Of a stretch of DNA of 64,000 nt, positions 15,501-25,375 are shown in pieces. The notes beneath the pieces were generated by a model. That model saw only the letters and a program-made list of their open reading frames with translations, was not told the origin of the DNA and did no database searches. The stretch covers positions 124,001 to 188,000 of the forward strand of contig NZ_BSEC01000004.1 in assembly GCF_027923385.1 (NCBI RefSeq). Reading direction: 5' to 3'. Position 1 is the stretch's first letter. Each line of letters opens with the position of its first letter. The translations under genes were made by a program, and so were the position numbers. This stretch comes from Methylocystis echinoides (lineage in GTDB: Bacteria > Pseudomonadota > Alphaproteobacteria > Rhizobiales > Beijerinckiaceae).

Positions 15501-17222
15501 GGGTCTTCCTCACTTTCTGTTGCAGTGAATCCTACACAGGAAGCAGCCGGGCCCGGAGGAGTTCTGGCCCCGCTCGGCCATACATCGTTCGTTTGAGCGC
15601 TTTCAAACGATTGATTTGTCCTTCTGTCTGGCCGTTGCTCCACGGCTCAGTGATCGCATTTCTCACCGCTTCGATGTCTCTCTGCGCCGTGCGAGCGAAA
15701 CGTTGCATCGCGTACAAGCCCGATTTCTGGGCGTCTCTCAGCCAGGTGCCAAGCTTGCTGGCGCTCTTGCTTTTTAGCATGCCCCTGAAACGCATAGCGA
15801 GCCGACGCATTGTTGCGAACTCTGGCCAGTCGTTTTTCATCGCACCGACTTTTGCAACTTGATTGACGGTCAACAGCCCACGCGGCTTGATGCAGAGCGC
15901 GGCGGCGACGATCGGTGAGATCGAACGTCCGGTCGCTGGATCCAGTGGATGCGGCCTTGGAACAATCGGTGCGGTCCTTGTGGTTTTGCGCTTCGGATTG
16001 CGCCATTTCGCCAGCAGCCGTTCGAGATTTGAGAAACTGCCGGTGTAACCGCGCGCTTTGATTTCCTGGAACAGGCGACGACCGCGCACGCAACCTTCCG
16101 ACCAGCGGCGCAATAGATAGTCTTCGAAATGCCGCGGAGACGTTGTCTTCGGGGCCGAAGCGCTCCGTTGAGGAAGCGCTTCGGCTCGGATCCATTTGGT
16201 GACCGTGCGGCGATCGAAGCCCGTCTGTCGCGCGATGTCCATCGCATTTCGACCCTCCTTGTGGAGCGCGCGAACCCGCTCGAAAACTGCTTGCCTTGAA
16301 CGTTCGTTCGCCACTCTGGTGATGCGGCGGTGCTCAGCGCCGCCGTGCTTGTCTCTCACGCTGGCGACCTCTTCGCCGTCCGCCGGCAACAATGGACGTG
16401 CGGAAAACCCTGCTGCGCGGCCGAGTTGCGCCTGAACGGCCTCCCGCAGGTTCTGCAGGATATGAAAACGGTCGGCGATTTGTCGTGCCTGCGGCGCGCC
16501 TTCGTGGGCCCCTTGGGCAAATGAACCGCAGCGATCGCGACTGATAATCTCGACGCCAGGATGCCGCTTGAGCCAGTCCGCGGTCATGCCTGCGGCGCGT
16601 TCCGGGAAGAGATCGAGCACCTCCCGTCGCTCCAGGTCCACGATGATGGTCCCGTAAGTGGAGCCTTTGCGCCAAGCCCAATCATCGACGCCCACGACGC
16701 GCGTCGTCTCCTCCGAGCTGCGTCCCTTTATCCGTCGTTTGAGGCAGCGCAGGATCGTGTCGTCGCTCGTCGGCATACCAATTCGCTTGATCAAGCGCTC
16801 TCCCGGACGCCCGCCCACCCCATGGCCGAGAAGATAAACTATTTCGGTAGCCCGCTCGGTGCGGCGCGCTCGTGGCGCCGCGACCTCGGGCAGCAGCGCG
16901 GTGAACGTCTGACGCTCGCAGGCTTCGTTTCGACACTGCCAGCGCTGGAGGCGAAGCTTCACAGCAACTGGGGCGCCTTGTGCCGGCAGGTCTTGTAGAA
17001 GGCGCTCATGCCAGCCGTGGCGGCGTGTTGATCGCCCTCCACAATCTGGGCAGACGCCGGACCCGACGGCCGCTGCCGAAATCATCCATTGGCTGCCGAG
17101 TTGCTTGGCCTCCAAAATGCGTATGCCCTGTCCGAGGGACCAAACCGATCTTCTTTCCACGCGGCCAAGCTATGGCCTTGCTCCCAATCGATCAAGCGCG
17201 CAACAGAAAGTGAGGAAGACCC
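15501..17222. mobile_element. ISL3-family insertion sequence with perfect 23-bp ends
   Basis: Terminal inverted repeats are identical over 23 bases: 15501-15523 (GGGTCTTCCTCACTTTCTGT plus TGC) and its exact complement at 17200-17222. The element is 1,722 bp and holds one full-length transposase gene on the minus strand. The eight bases outside each end (ATGATACG left, AATTAAGC right) do not match, although ISL3 elements normally make an 8-bp duplication. So one flank was probably lost or exchanged by recombination after insertion. Confidence 0.9.
15532..17160 (-). CDS. ISL3-family transposase
   Basis: 542 residues. An N-terminal zinc-binding motif (CPDCGGRSTRRHGWHER with a second Cys pair in CRNEAC) is followed by a DDE domain: GVDDWAWRKG, EIISRDRCGSFAQGA and the Glu in WSNGQTEGQINRLK, near the C-terminus. 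A helix-turn-helix insertion (NAMDIARQTGFDRRTVTKW) lies in the middle. The gene fills the element from 31 bases inside one end to 62 bases inside the other and has no interruption, so it should be active. Confidence 0.92.
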   Translation of the reverse strand: MERRSVWSLGQGIRILEAKQLGSQWMISAAAVGSGVCPDCGGRSTRRHGWHERLLQDLPAQGAPVAVKLRLQRWQCRNEACERQTFTALLPEVAAPRARRTERATEIVYLLGHGVGGRPGERLIKRIGMPTSDDTILRCLKRRIKGRSSEETTRVVGVDDWAWRKGSTYGTIIVDLERREVLDLFPERAAGMTADWLKRHPGVEIISRDRCGSFAQGAHEGAPQARQIADRFHILQNLREAVQAQLGRAAGFSARPLLPADGEEVASVRDKHGGAEHRRITRVANERSRQAVFERVRALHKEGRNAMDIARQTGFDRRTVTKWIRAEALPQRSASAPKTTSPRHFEDYLLRRWSEGCVRGRRLFQEIKARGYTGSFSNLERLLAKWRNPKRKTTRTAPIVPRPHPLDPATGRSISPIVAAALCIKPRGLLTVNQVAKVGAMKNDWPEFATMRRLAMRFRGMLKSKSASKLGTWLRDAQKSGLYAMQRFARTAQRDIEAVRNAITEPWSNGQTEGQINRLKALKRTMYGRAGPELLRARLLPV

Positions 17223-17865
17223 AATTAAGCGTATACGAGCAGTCGGTTTTCTCAATTCAGATGTATATCCTCAAATTTCCCTTGTTCAGCATCAAATTGA
17301 TTTGCGAGGAAATTTCTCGCATTTTTGATGTATGCTGACACCGCAGACGACTTTGCTGAAATTGTCGCGCCGCTGATGCGAAACTCGGCGACCATTGAAC
17401 GCCGATTCGACCAGCTATAACCAAGCGCGACGAATCCGAGCTGGTGTAGGGTCTCTATGACGCAGGCGGTCGGAAGAAATTCGTTGCGTTGCACGCCAGG
17501 CCGCCGAGAATTGGAAGCGCCAGGACAAGGCGCCGGCCCGACAGCTGTCCTCTGTTATTCGGCGTGGGGTCCCGGCGCCAATCGGCACGGCAAGTATCTG
17601 AATCTACGTCGTCCAAAGGCGTCAATTGCTAGCGCCGATTCACACCAACGCGTTCGAACGCGCATATGACGCCAGCGACGCTCAGTTATCTATCGCCTCG
17701 ACATGTCTGGCCTTCAGTTTTGAGCTCCTTGAAATTGAATTGTTCATGCTCCATTTCGGAGGGCGCCAAATAGACCGTGAGAAACATCAGGCCGCTCATC
17801 GAGAAGGTATGAAGGTCCGAAGACACCCCAGTCCGAAGGCGCGCCGTCAAGTTTGAGGCAGAACG
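17223..17865. other. Gene-free stretch between the ISL3 element and the FAD oxidoreductase
   Basis: About 640 bases with no convincing gene. The first 110 bases are AT-rich compared with the rest of the window (for example ATCAAATTGATTTGCGAGG), which hints at foreign or regulatory DNA. A 28-codon open frame begins at about 17330 (MYADTADDFAEIVAPLMR) and resembles nothing I know. The rest is probably degraded sequence. Confidence 0.5.
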
Positions 17866-19128
17866 ATGCATAAATACTTCCACACCATCGTGGTTGGAGG
17901 CGGCTGCCTCGGCGTCGCCGCGGCGGTCTCTCTCGCTCGTCGCCAGGGTGCTCGTAACAGGGTTTGCCTGGTGGAAAAGGCGGTGCTCGGCGCCGGGCTG
18001 AGTTCACGCCACAGCGCGATCGTTCGTTCAGCCAATGCTTCTTCTATTGCCGCGACCCTCGCCGCGAAATCGACCGGCATGTGGAAGGATCTCTCGAATC
18101 TCTGGGGCGCGCGGGTGGCGTGCGACCGGGTTGGCGGGATCTGGATTGGCGCGGGCAGTCCTTCAACCGATGACCCAAATCCATGGCGTGATCTCGAGGT
18201 CTCGATGAAGGGCGTCGGCGTGGACCTTCATGCGATTGACCAAGCGGAAGTGGGCCGACTCACTTCCGGCAAGCTACGCCTAGATCCCGATGAGCTGTAT
18301 TTTTTCGAACCTGAGGTTCTGCAATTGGAAGCCTCGGACGTCCTACGCGCGATGCAAGAGGCGATCGCAGTCAACCGCGTAGAGCTTTATGAACACACCC
18401 GGGTTGAGCAGTTTCTCACGGATGGACAAGGCGCGATCTGCGGCGCAAAGACCAATCACGGTGAGCTCCGCTGCGATTTCATCGTCAACGCCGCCGGTGG
18501 CTGGTCCGCCAATTTGTTTGCTCCGCTGGGGCTGCGCATTCCTGTCGCGCTCGAACCCGTTTATGCAGCAAATTGGCTAGTCAGTGCGTCGGACCTGCCC
18601 GAAAACCTCCCCATCATCGCCGATTACGTCAACCTTGCCTATTTCAGACGCTGGAGAGGGTCCATTCTGCACATGCATCAACCGCGTGAGAGAGGGCCAC
18701 ATGGAATAGCCGCGAGTTTCGCGCGCAGCATGATGAACCCGGTCGGGGCCGACATCATCTACGACGCGGCCAATTATGCAATAACCCAGCAACAATCCGC
18801 GCGATACAGCGATAAGGTGCGGGAGAGGTTCCCTGCCGTCGGAAGACCAATTTACGGCGGCGGCTACGTGTCCTATTTCGATATCACGCCCGATCTCAAA
18901 TTCATCCTCGGCAAGGACGATCATGTCGCCAACCTGTTCCATGTCCTCGGCGCCGGCCAGGCGCTCAAATACGCGCCAATCTTCGGTGAGCTGATTGCGG
19001 AACTGGTGCTGGAAGGTCACACTCGCGACTGGGACCTGGAAGAGTTTTCAATCGCCCGCTTCACAGATAAGCCGCTGCGTGAATTCTGGCGTGACGAAGG
19101 CGCTTCGCAGTCGTTGAACCGACTTTAA
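17866..19128 (+). CDS. FAD-dependent oxidoreductase, DAO family (sarcosine oxidase/amine dehydrogenase type)
   Basis: 420 residues with an N-terminal Rossmann FAD-binding motif (TIVVGGGCLGVAAAVSLA), the acidic end of strand 2 (VCLVEK), the second FAD motif (DFIVNAAGGWSANLF) and a C-terminal GAGQALKYAP region, as in the D-amino-acid oxidase/sarcosine oxidase superfamily. It would oxidise a secondary amine or amino acid; the substrate cannot be told from sequence. The gene is intact, has a GAGGCA ribosome-binding site, and stands alone between two insertion sequences, so it may be cargo of the mosaic region. Confidence 0.7.
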   Translation: MHKYFHTIVVGGGCLGVAAAVSLARRQGARNRVCLVEKAVLGAGLSSRHSAIVRSANASSIAATLAAKSTGMWKDLSNLWGARVACDRVGGIWIGAGSPSTDDPNPWRDLEVSMKGVGVDLHAIDQAEVGRLTSGKLRLDPDELYFFEPEVLQLEASDVLRAMQEAIAVNRVELYEHTRVEQFLTDGQGAICGAKTNHGELRCDFIVNAAGGWSANLFAPLGLRIPVALEPVYAANWLVSASDLPENLPIIADYVNLAYFRRWRGSILHMHQPRERGPHGIAASFARSMMNPVGADIIYDAANYAITQQQSARYSDKVRERFPAVGRPIYGGGYVSYFDITPDLKFILGKDDHVANLFHVLGAGQALKYAPIFGELIAELVLEGHTRDWDLEEFSIARFTDKPLREFWRDEGASQSLNRL

Positions 19129-19739
19129 AACCACGCCCCACAAAGTGGAGCTTTCAGAAATCACTGTAGGCGTTTCTTAAAGGGCGCGTTTGCAGACTTG
19201 CTTTCTACCATCTCACTGCGGCTGGGCCTGTCCATCGCACCGGCCCCATTGGCCGCGACACGGCGCTCATACACTGCCCTCGCGCGGCAGATTCGCAGCA
19301 CACGTCAAAAACAACGCCCTGGCTTCCTCCAATCTCAAGAATGCGGCTCATTGCACCCCTCCTCTGTGGACCGAGGTCTGATCAGAGGCGAAGCTCCATC
19401 CACAGGGAGGATTGGCAAGTCCTTGCGCGATGCCTACACATGCTCGCCGTCGTGACGGCGGCCCGAGCCAGAAGTGAACATTTCTGGTTTGTAGGCAGCG
19501 GCAGTGTAGGTGTCGCTGTCGTGATCGCCGCTGCTGCAATCAGGACTGCATGCCCGATCAAACTCGCGGGCAGCAACACATAGGTTCCGCTGGCCACTGC
19601 AAAGGCGACAGCCCACATCCACCCCAAAATTTGCAAGATCATGTGAAGGTCGTCACATCAGGAATGTTCCTGAGAGTCGGTCCGAAGACTTCATGATTGA
19701 TTACAGAGCCTTCTAAGCATGAGCCGAATGGAGGCGAGG
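19129..19739. other. Sparse region before the IS21 element, possible small membrane protein on the minus strand
   Basis: No strong gene. On the minus strand 19642-19382 encodes 86 residues beginning MILQILGWMWAVAFAVASG with a second hydrophobic stretch (LIGHAVLIAAAAITTATP). It could be a small membrane protein, but the second half is low-complexity and Cys-rich without pattern. The end of the region (19681-19739) is the flank of the IS21 element. Confidence 0.3.
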
Positions 19740-19889
19740 TGTCAATCGGCACTGAAGTGGGACCCCTGATCGGCGCCGAAAAGGGACCCCCTCGAGACGC
19801 GGATTTTCCGCACTTGGCACGACGGAGGGAGGGCGTAGCCCGAGTGGAGTTGCGCCAAGTGCGGCGGCGGCTTGTTGGGTGAGAGGAAC

Positions 19890-20621
19890 TCAGGCGCGGT
19901 TTTTGAAGCGCCAGCTTTCGTTGCCGGTTTCGATGATGTCACAGTGATGAGTGAGCCGGTCTAGGAGCGCGGTCGTCATTTTGGGGTCGACGAAAACGCT
20001 TGGCCATTCGCCGAAGGCGAGATTGGTGGTGACGATCACCGAGGTCCGCTCGTAGAGCCGGCTGATGAGATGGAAAAGCAGTTGTCCGCCGGCCTGAGCG
20101 AAAGGGAGATAGCCAAGCTCGTCGAGAACGACAAAATCCATCCGTGTGAGATAATCCGCCATGCGGCCCTGGCGCCCGGCGCGGGTTTCCGCCTCGAGGC
20201 GATTGACGAGATCGACGGTGTTGAAGAAGCGCCCGCGCAGGCTGGCGCGAATGCAGCTTCTGGCAATGGCGATGGCGAGATGCGTCTTGCCGGTCCCCGT
20301 GCCGCCCACGAGAACGATGTTGCGTTGTTGGGCGACGAAGTCGCCGCTGGCAAGATCGCGCACCAGAGCTTCGTTGACCGTCGCGCCGTCGAAGACAAAA
20401 TCGTCGATATCCTTCGCCAGTGGCAGTTTGGCGATGGTCATCTGATATTTGATGGAGCGAGCGTGCTTTTCGTCGATTTCGGCTTTGAGGAGATCGCCAA
20501 TGATCTGCGGCGGTTCATGTTGCCGCTTGATGCCCGTCGTCATCACGTCGTCGTAAGCGCTTCTCATGCCGAAGAGCTTGAGTTCTCCCATGAGATCGAA
20601 GATTTGCGTGCGTTCCATCAT
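19890..20621 (-). CDS. istB: IstB, ATPase helper of IS21 transposition
   Basis: 243 residues with the AAA+ P-loop [15 protein letters not shown], Walker [13 protein letters not shown], sensor region [15 protein letters not shown] and the arginine-containing [13 protein letters not shown] end typical of IstB. IstB binds DNA and directs the IstA transposase to target sites. The ATG at 20621 overlaps the istA stop (TGATG), giving translational coupling; a longer in-frame start at 20657 would overlap istA by 36 bases and is less likely. Length is normal for the family. Confidence 0.92.
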   Translation of the reverse strand: MMERTQIFDLMGELKLFGMRSAYDDVMTTGIKRQHEPPQIIGDLLKAEIDEKHARSIKYQMTIAKLPLAKDIDDFVFDGATVNEALVRDLASGDFVAQQRNIVLVGGTGTGKTHLAIAIARSCIRASLRGRFFNTVDLVNRLEAETRAGRQGRMADYLTRMDFVVLDELGYLPFAQAGGQLLFHLISRLYERTSVIVTTNLAFGEWPSVFVDPKMTTALLDRLTHHCDIIETGNESWRFKNRA

Positions 20622-22120
20622 CAGCCTGAACTCCTCAGTTGGTCGTATTTTGCGCAATCGGCGAGAGGGGCATGCCGGAGCTTCAGGGCGTCCGGCGTGA
20701 GGATGGTCAGCGGCGGGCCGGGATCGCGGCGGCGCGCAAGAATGTTAAGAATGACGTCGGCGGAGTGCACGCCTTGGCACAAGGCTTCGGCGCAGGCGGC
20801 CTCGACCGTGGGCAGCCCGTCTTCGAGAACCGCGGCGAGAACCTTCACCATCTGACGGTCGCCGTCTGCGGAGCCAGAGAGTTTGCGCCGGATCCTTTCC
20901 ATGGCGGCGGGCAAGACCCAGTCCTTGAACGGCGCGCCATTCCTCAAGGCGCCAGGCTTTCGCGCCAGGACCGGCACGTAATGCCAAGGGTCGTAAGCCG
21001 TCTCATCACGGCCAAAGCGTCGACGATGTTCGCCGACGACGCCCCCATCCTGCCGAATGACGATGCGATCGGCATAGGCCTGGACTTCGACAGGCCGGCC
21101 CACGGCATTGGCCATCACCGAGTATTTGTTGCTGTCGAAGCGAACCAGGCAGGTCTTCGACACCGCGGCGCTCACCGCATGGAAGCCGTCGAAGCAACCG
21201 CGCAACGGCACGAGTTTTTGTCGCTCGTCCTCGAAGACCTCCCAAATCGTTCTATCGCCCATCTCCGGGTGGCGATGCGCCTTGGCGTAGGCGATACATT
21301 TGTCCAGGAGCCAGGCGTTCAACTCGTCATAGCTCTTGAACCGCAGGCGGGGTGTGAAGAAGCGTTCGCGAATGACGCCGACCTGGTTCTCGACCTGGCC
21401 TTTCTCCCAGCCCGACGCCGGCGTGCAGGCTACGGGCTCGACGAGATAATGCCCGCACATCTGTAGAAAGCGGCGGTTGTATTGCCGCTCCTTGCCGACG
21501 AAGATCGTCTCCACCGCGGTCTTCATGTTGTCGTAGATGCCGCGGGCGCAGGCGCCCTTGAAAAAGCCGAAGGCGCGGTCGTGCGCGTCGAACACCATCT
21601 CTTGCGTCTCACGCGGATAGGCGCGGACAAACGGCATGCGGCTGTGACAAAGCCGCATGTGGGCTGCCTTCACGGTCACCGTCGCGCCGTTCAGAATGAC
21701 GACTTCATGGCTCCAATCGAACTGGTAGGCGTCACCAGGGGAAAAACTCAGCGGCACATAGGCCTGGGCCAGCACGGTTCCGCGTTCCTTGCGCCAGTTC
21801 TTGGCGTAACGGCGGACGGCGTCATAACTGCCTTCATAGCCAAGTTCTCGCAGCTCTTCATAAAGGCGGATAAGCGTCAACCGCTCGCGGGCCGGCTTCC
21901 CATCATTCCCCAGAAGCAAAGCGTCGAGCTGCTCCCGCCAGGGGCCTATTTTGGGGAGCGGCTGCCTTTCCCGCTCGTAATGGAACTCCGTCGCATCAGA
22001 ACGGATGACCTTCCGCACCACCTTCCGTGACACACGAAGGTCCCGGCAGATCTCCTTGATCGGCTTCTTGTGTCGGAAATAGGCGAGACGAATCTTTGCA
22101 ATCGTTTCCACAATCAGCAT
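20621..22120 (-). CDS. istA: IstA, IS21-family transposase
   Basis: 499 residues: an N-terminal helix-turn-helix ([19 protein letters not shown]), a DDE catalytic core with Asp in [10 protein letters not shown], Asp in [10 protein letters not shown] and Glu in [12 protein letters not shown], and a C-terminal beta-barrel-like part. ATG 22120 ([15 protein letters not shown]) gives the usual N-terminus; an upstream in-frame start at 22153 is possible. It cuts and joins the element ends with the help of IstB. There is no interruption, so the element is probably active. Confidence 0.92.
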   Translation of the reverse strand: MLIVETIAKIRLAYFRHKKPIKEICRDLRVSRKVVRKVIRSDATEFHYERERQPLPKIGPWREQLDALLLGNDGKPARERLTLIRLYEELRELGYEGSYDAVRRYAKNWRKERGTVLAQAYVPLSFSPGDAYQFDWSHEVVILNGATVTVKAAHMRLCHSRMPFVRAYPRETQEMVFDAHDRAFGFFKGACARGIYDNMKTAVETIFVGKERQYNRRFLQMCGHYLVEPVACTPASGWEKGQVENQVGVIRERFFTPRLRFKSYDELNAWLLDKCIAYAKAHRHPEMGDRTIWEVFEDERQKLVPLRGCFDGFHAVSAAVSKTCLVRFDSNKYSVMANAVGRPVEVQAYADRIVIRQDGGVVGEHRRRFGRDETAYDPWHYVPVLARKPGALRNGAPFKDWVLPAAMERIRRKLSGSADGDRQMVKVLAAVLEDGLPTVEAACAEALCQGVHSADVILNILARRRDPGPPLTILTPDALKLRHAPLADCAKYDQLRSSG

Positions 22121-22232
22121 CCCAACCCCGGCCTCCCTCGAAAAGGAGGCCATTGTGGACCCTTCGCCAAAGGGGTCCCGATTGGACGCCGATCACCCCA
22201 AAAGCGGGGTCCTTATTCCATGCCGATCAACA

Positions 22233-22746
22233 GGCGTCCCTCATCATCGACGATCTCAGCCGCGAGCCACCGACTGCGACGATCGGTACCAATTGGCAGC
22301 TGTTCACCGATACGGTTATGGGCGGCGTGTCCAAGGCGACGATGGCCCGCGAGACCATTGAGGGGCGGGCGGCAATCCGGTTGCGTGGGAATGTGAGCCG
22401 CGAAAACAACGGCGGGTTCGTTCAGATCTCCCTCGATTTCCGTCCGGACGGCGGACCGATCGACGCCAGCTCATGGAGCGGGGTTGAGGTCGATGTCTTC
22501 GGGAACGGAGAAGAATACGCGGTCAACTTGCGAACGACCGATCTCATCCGGCCCTGGCAATCATATCGTCAGACGTTTAGGGCAGCTCACAATTGGGAAA
22601 CATTGAGGCTACCCTTCAAAAGGTTCGTTCCTAACCGCACGGACATTCCGCTCGACCTCCATCGCCTACGTCGGCTCGGGATCATTGGCATTGGTAGAGA
22701 GTTCACTGCCGACATTTCTGTGGGTGGCGTCAGGTTTTTCCGCTGA
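22233..22746 (+). pseudogene. CIA30-family protein, start removed by IS21
   Basis: The frame reads LIIDDLSREPPTATIGTNWQ, DTVMGGVSKATM, NNGGFVQISLDF and ends ISVGGVRFFR. This is the CIA30 (complex I intermediate-associated protein 30) beta-sandwich family, which has a galactose-binding-like fold and an unclear role in bacteria. Almost the whole domain is kept, but the IS21 end lies just before LIIDD. No ATG or good alternative start remains upstream of DTVMGG, so the gene is probably silent. Confidence 0.7.
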
Positions 22747-22818
22747 GGACCAGAAGATTGAAAGCTCTGAATGCCCCGCCGTTGTGATTCCTGTTCTGAA
22801 GAAGCATTACACAATGCT

Positions 22819-22890
22819 GGCCAGGCCGAAGGCCAAATCAACAGATTGAAAACCCTCAAGCGGGCCATGTTCGGCCGCGCAGGCATCGAA
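22819..22890 (+). mobile_element. Relic of a second ISL3 transposase
   Basis: The plus strand encodes GQAEGQINRLKTLKRAMFGR followed by AGIELL. This is the C-terminal DDE-Glu region seen in the intact ISL3 transposase at 15532 (GQTEGQINRLKALKRTMYGR), with several changes. Nothing else of the element remains. It is therefore an older, diverged copy of the same family, oriented opposite to the intact one. Confidence 0.8.
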
Positions 22891-23245
22891 TTGTTGCTGG
22901 AAATATTTGGGCGTCTCGCCGGTAGCCTCCTCGATCCGGCGATGTAGCGTTCGTTCGGAGACGTTCAGCGCCCGCGCCAATGGCGTCGAGGTCATCGGCG
23001 CGTCACCCGCCTGCCGCACCGCGTGTTCCGCTTCAAGCACAAATGGGTTGGAAGCCGTGAGATGCCCTGGCGGGATGTAGATCGTCTGGGTGGAGGGGGC
23101 CGTATCAACAACCGCGCAGTCGGCCGTCTTCTTCGCCGCCTCTGCGCCGCATAAATCACGCAGCACATGCAGTGACAGGTCGATCCAGGAGAGGGGGCCG
23201 CCGGCTGTGACGACGCGGCGATCCTCCATAAGCGACGCGCCCCAA
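22890..23245 (-). pseudogene. GlxA-type AraC-family regulator, internal fragment
   Basis: The minus strand reads DRRVVTAGGPLSWIDLSLHV, VVDTAPSTQTIYIPPGHLTA and LARALNVSERTLHRRIEEA. This is the end of the DJ-1/PfpI-like domain and the start of the helix-turn-helix domain of GlxA-type transcriptional activators. The N-terminal two thirds and the second helix-turn-helix are missing. At its 3' side it runs into the ISL3 relic, and at its 5' side into the serC remnant. Confidence 0.7.
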
Positions 23246-23300
23246 GCGTTCGGCGGGCGGATAGCGGGCGCGCAATTCGTCGTGACGCCACCATGTCGCC

Positions 23301-23721
23301 CGTCGAGCAGCCCACTATCTCGACGCGCTGCACTGGGCGAAATCCATCGGCGGACTCGACGCGCTCATCGCCCGCGCAGACGCGAACGCTGCGACGCTCG
23401 CCAACTGGATCGAGAAGACGTCCGCCTTCGATTTCCTGGCCAGGTCTCCCGCAACCCGCTCCAACACGAGCGTCTGCCTGAAATTCGCCGATCCTGCAAT
23501 CACAGCGCTGCCGCCAGACCAGCTCCGCGATCGCAAAGAATATCGTTTCGCTGGTCGAGAAAGAGAGCGCGTGATTTGACTTCAGCGCCTATCGCGATTC
23601 GCCGCCGGGCCTGCGCATCTGGTGCGGCGCGACGGTCGAGGCCGCCGACATCGCCATCCTGACGCAATGGATCGATTGGGCCTATGCGGAGGCGACCGCA
23701 ATCCTGATCGCCGCCACGTGA
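23301..23721 (+). pseudogene. serC: serC remnant (phosphoserine aminotransferase C-terminus)
   Basis: The plus strand encodes HYLDALHWAKSIGGLDALIA, RSNTSVCLKFADPAITALPP, then in another frame NIVSLVEKESA, a TGA, and [20 protein letters not shown] to the natural end. This is the C-terminal third of the alphaproteobacterial SerC, the second enzyme of serine synthesis. The frame change near 23520 and the TGA before FDFSAY show that it is dead. Intact serA begins 68 bases later, where serC normally precedes serA, so the gene was cut from its 5' side by the mobile region. Confidence 0.85.
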
Positions 23722-23788
23722 CTGGACGACGCCGCTTTGACCGCGCTTAATGCTCACCCTCAACCGCCGCAGTCGGCAGGATGCTGCA

Positions 23789-25375
23789 ATGTCTCCTCGC
23801 GTTCTCATCTCGGATCAGCTTTCGGCCGCCGCGCTCCAAATCTTCGCGATGCGGGGCGTCCAGGTTGATTTTCAGCCTACCCTCGGCAAGGACAAAGACA
23901 AGCTCGCCGCGATCATCAATAGCTATGATGGGCTTGCGATACGTTCGGCGACCAAGGTGACAGCCGACATCTTGGCCAAGGCCGCGCGTCTTAAGATTAT
24001 CGGCCGCGCCGGCATCGGCGTGGACAATGTCGATGTCGCGGCGGCGACCGCGCGCGGCGTCATCGTGATGAACACACCCTTTGGCAATTCGATCACGACG
24101 GCCGAACACGCTATCGCGCTGATGTTCGCTCTCGCGCGAGACATTCCCGCCGCCGATGCGTCGACCCAGGCTGGCAAATGGGAAAAGAACCGCTTCGTGG
24201 GCGTCGAAATCACCGGAAAGACGCTGGGCGTCATCGGCTGCGGCAACATCGGCGCGATCGTCGCGACGCGGGCCCTGGGCCTGAAGATGCGGGTCATCGC
24301 CTTCGATCCCTTCCTCTCCGGCGAGCGCGCCAAGTCTCTTGGCGTCGAGCAGGTGGAGCTGGACGATCTTCTGGCGCGCGCGGATTTCATTACGCTGCAC
24401 ACGCCGCTCACCGCACACACGCGCAACATCCTGTCGTCCGACAGCCTCGCCAGGACCAAGAAGGGCGTGCGCATCATCAACTGCGCGCGGGGCGGACTCG
24501 TCGATGAAGAAGCCTTGCGCAAGGCGCTTGACGCCGGCCATGTCGCCGGCGCCGCATTCGACGTATTCGTGACCGAGCCCGCGACCAGCAATGTGCTGTT
24601 TGGCCATCCCCATGTCGTCTGTACGCCGCATCTCGGCACCTCGACCACCGAGGCGCAAGAGCAGGTGGCGCTGCAAGTCGCCGAGCAAATGTCGGATTAT
24701 CTGATGCGCGGGGTGATCGCCAACGCGGTCAATTTTCCCTCGATCACCGCAGAGGAGGCGCCGCGTTTACGTCCCTATATCGAGCTCGCCGAAAAGCTCG
24801 GCCTGTTCGTCGGGCAAATCGCCCGCGCCGGGGTCGACAAGATTTCGATTGAATATGAAGGCGGCGTGGCCGAACAAAAGACCAAGGCCATCACCGCTGC
24901 GGCCATCTGTGGTCTGCTGCGGCCGATTTTGGAGGGGGTGAATCTAATTTGCGCGCCGTCGCTCGCCAAGGCGCGCGGCGTCGCGATCGAGGAGGTGACG
25001 CGCGACGCGCAAGGAGATTACGAATCGCTGATCACACTGCGCGCCGCCACGGCGCAGGGCGACATCACAGCCCACGGAACGGTGTTTCATGATGGCAAGC
25101 CGCGCATCGTCGGCGTCGGCGACATCGGGGTGGAAGCCGAATTCGCGCCCTCCATGATCTATGTGAACAATGACGACAAGCCCGGCTTCATCGGTCGTTT
25201 CGCGGGCTTGCTGGGCGAAGCCGGCGTCAATATCGCGACCTTCGCGCTCGGACGCGACCGCGCGGGCGGCTCGGCCGTTGCCCTCGGCGCGATCGACGGC
25301 GCGGCCTCAGAGGCGACGTTGGCTACGATCCAAAGCCTCCCCGGCGTCAAGCGTGTCGTCGCTATGAATTTCTAG
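23789..25375 (+). CDS. serA: D-3-phosphoglycerate dehydrogenase
   Basis: 528 residues, the long form. The substrate domain and NAD-binding Rossmann motif (VIGCGNIGAIVATRALG) carry catalytic Arg in INCARGGLVDEE, a Glu in FVTEPA and His in TPHLGTSTTEAQ; a spacer domain and a C-terminal ACT domain (FIGRFAGLLGEAGVNIATF) follow. It oxidises 3-phosphoglycerate to 3-phosphohydroxypyruvate with NAD, the first step of serine synthesis, and in serine-cycle methylotrophs it connects with C1 assimilation. ATG 23789 starts the family N-terminus MSPRVLISDQ. Its usual partner serC upstream is destroyed. Confidence 0.95.
   Translation: MSPRVLISDQLSAAALQIFAMRGVQVDFQPTLGKDKDKLAAIINSYDGLAIRSATKVTADILAKAARLKIIGRAGIGVDNVDVAAATARGVIVMNTPFGNSITTAEHAIALMFALARDIPAADASTQAGKWEKNRFVGVEITGKTLGVIGCGNIGAIVATRALGLKMRVIAFDPFLSGERAKSLGVEQVELDDLLARADFITLHTPLTAHTRNILSSDSLARTKKGVRIINCARGGLVDEEALRKALDAGHVAGAAFDVFVTEPATSNVLFGHPHVVCTPHLGTSTTEAQEQVALQVAEQMSDYLMRGVIANAVNFPSITAEEAPRLRPYIELAEKLGLFVGQIARAGVDKISIEYEGGVAEQKTKAITAAAICGLLRPILEGVNLICAPSLAKARGVAIEEVTRDAQGDYESLITLRAATAQGDITAHGTVFHDGKPRIVGVGDIGVEAEFAPSMIYVNNDDKPGFIGRFAGLLGEAGVNIATFALGRDRAGGSAVALGAIDGAASEATLATIQSLPGVKRVVAMNF

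Larger units (their letters stand above)
19740..22232. mobile_element. IS21-family insertion sequence
   Basis: The ends are related inverted repeats: TGTCAATCGGCACTGAA at 19740 and, on the other strand, TGTTGATCGGCATGGAA ending at 22232. Further inside each end are repeated GGGACCCC blocks next to GATCGGCG, the multiple transposase-binding repeats typical of IS21. The element carries istA and istB on the minus strand, both intact. It separates a CIA30-family gene from its start. No clear flanking duplication is seen. Confidence 0.88.

Noticed and set aside
23747..24688. Open frame of 313 codons on the minus strand
   Set aside because: Antisense of serA.
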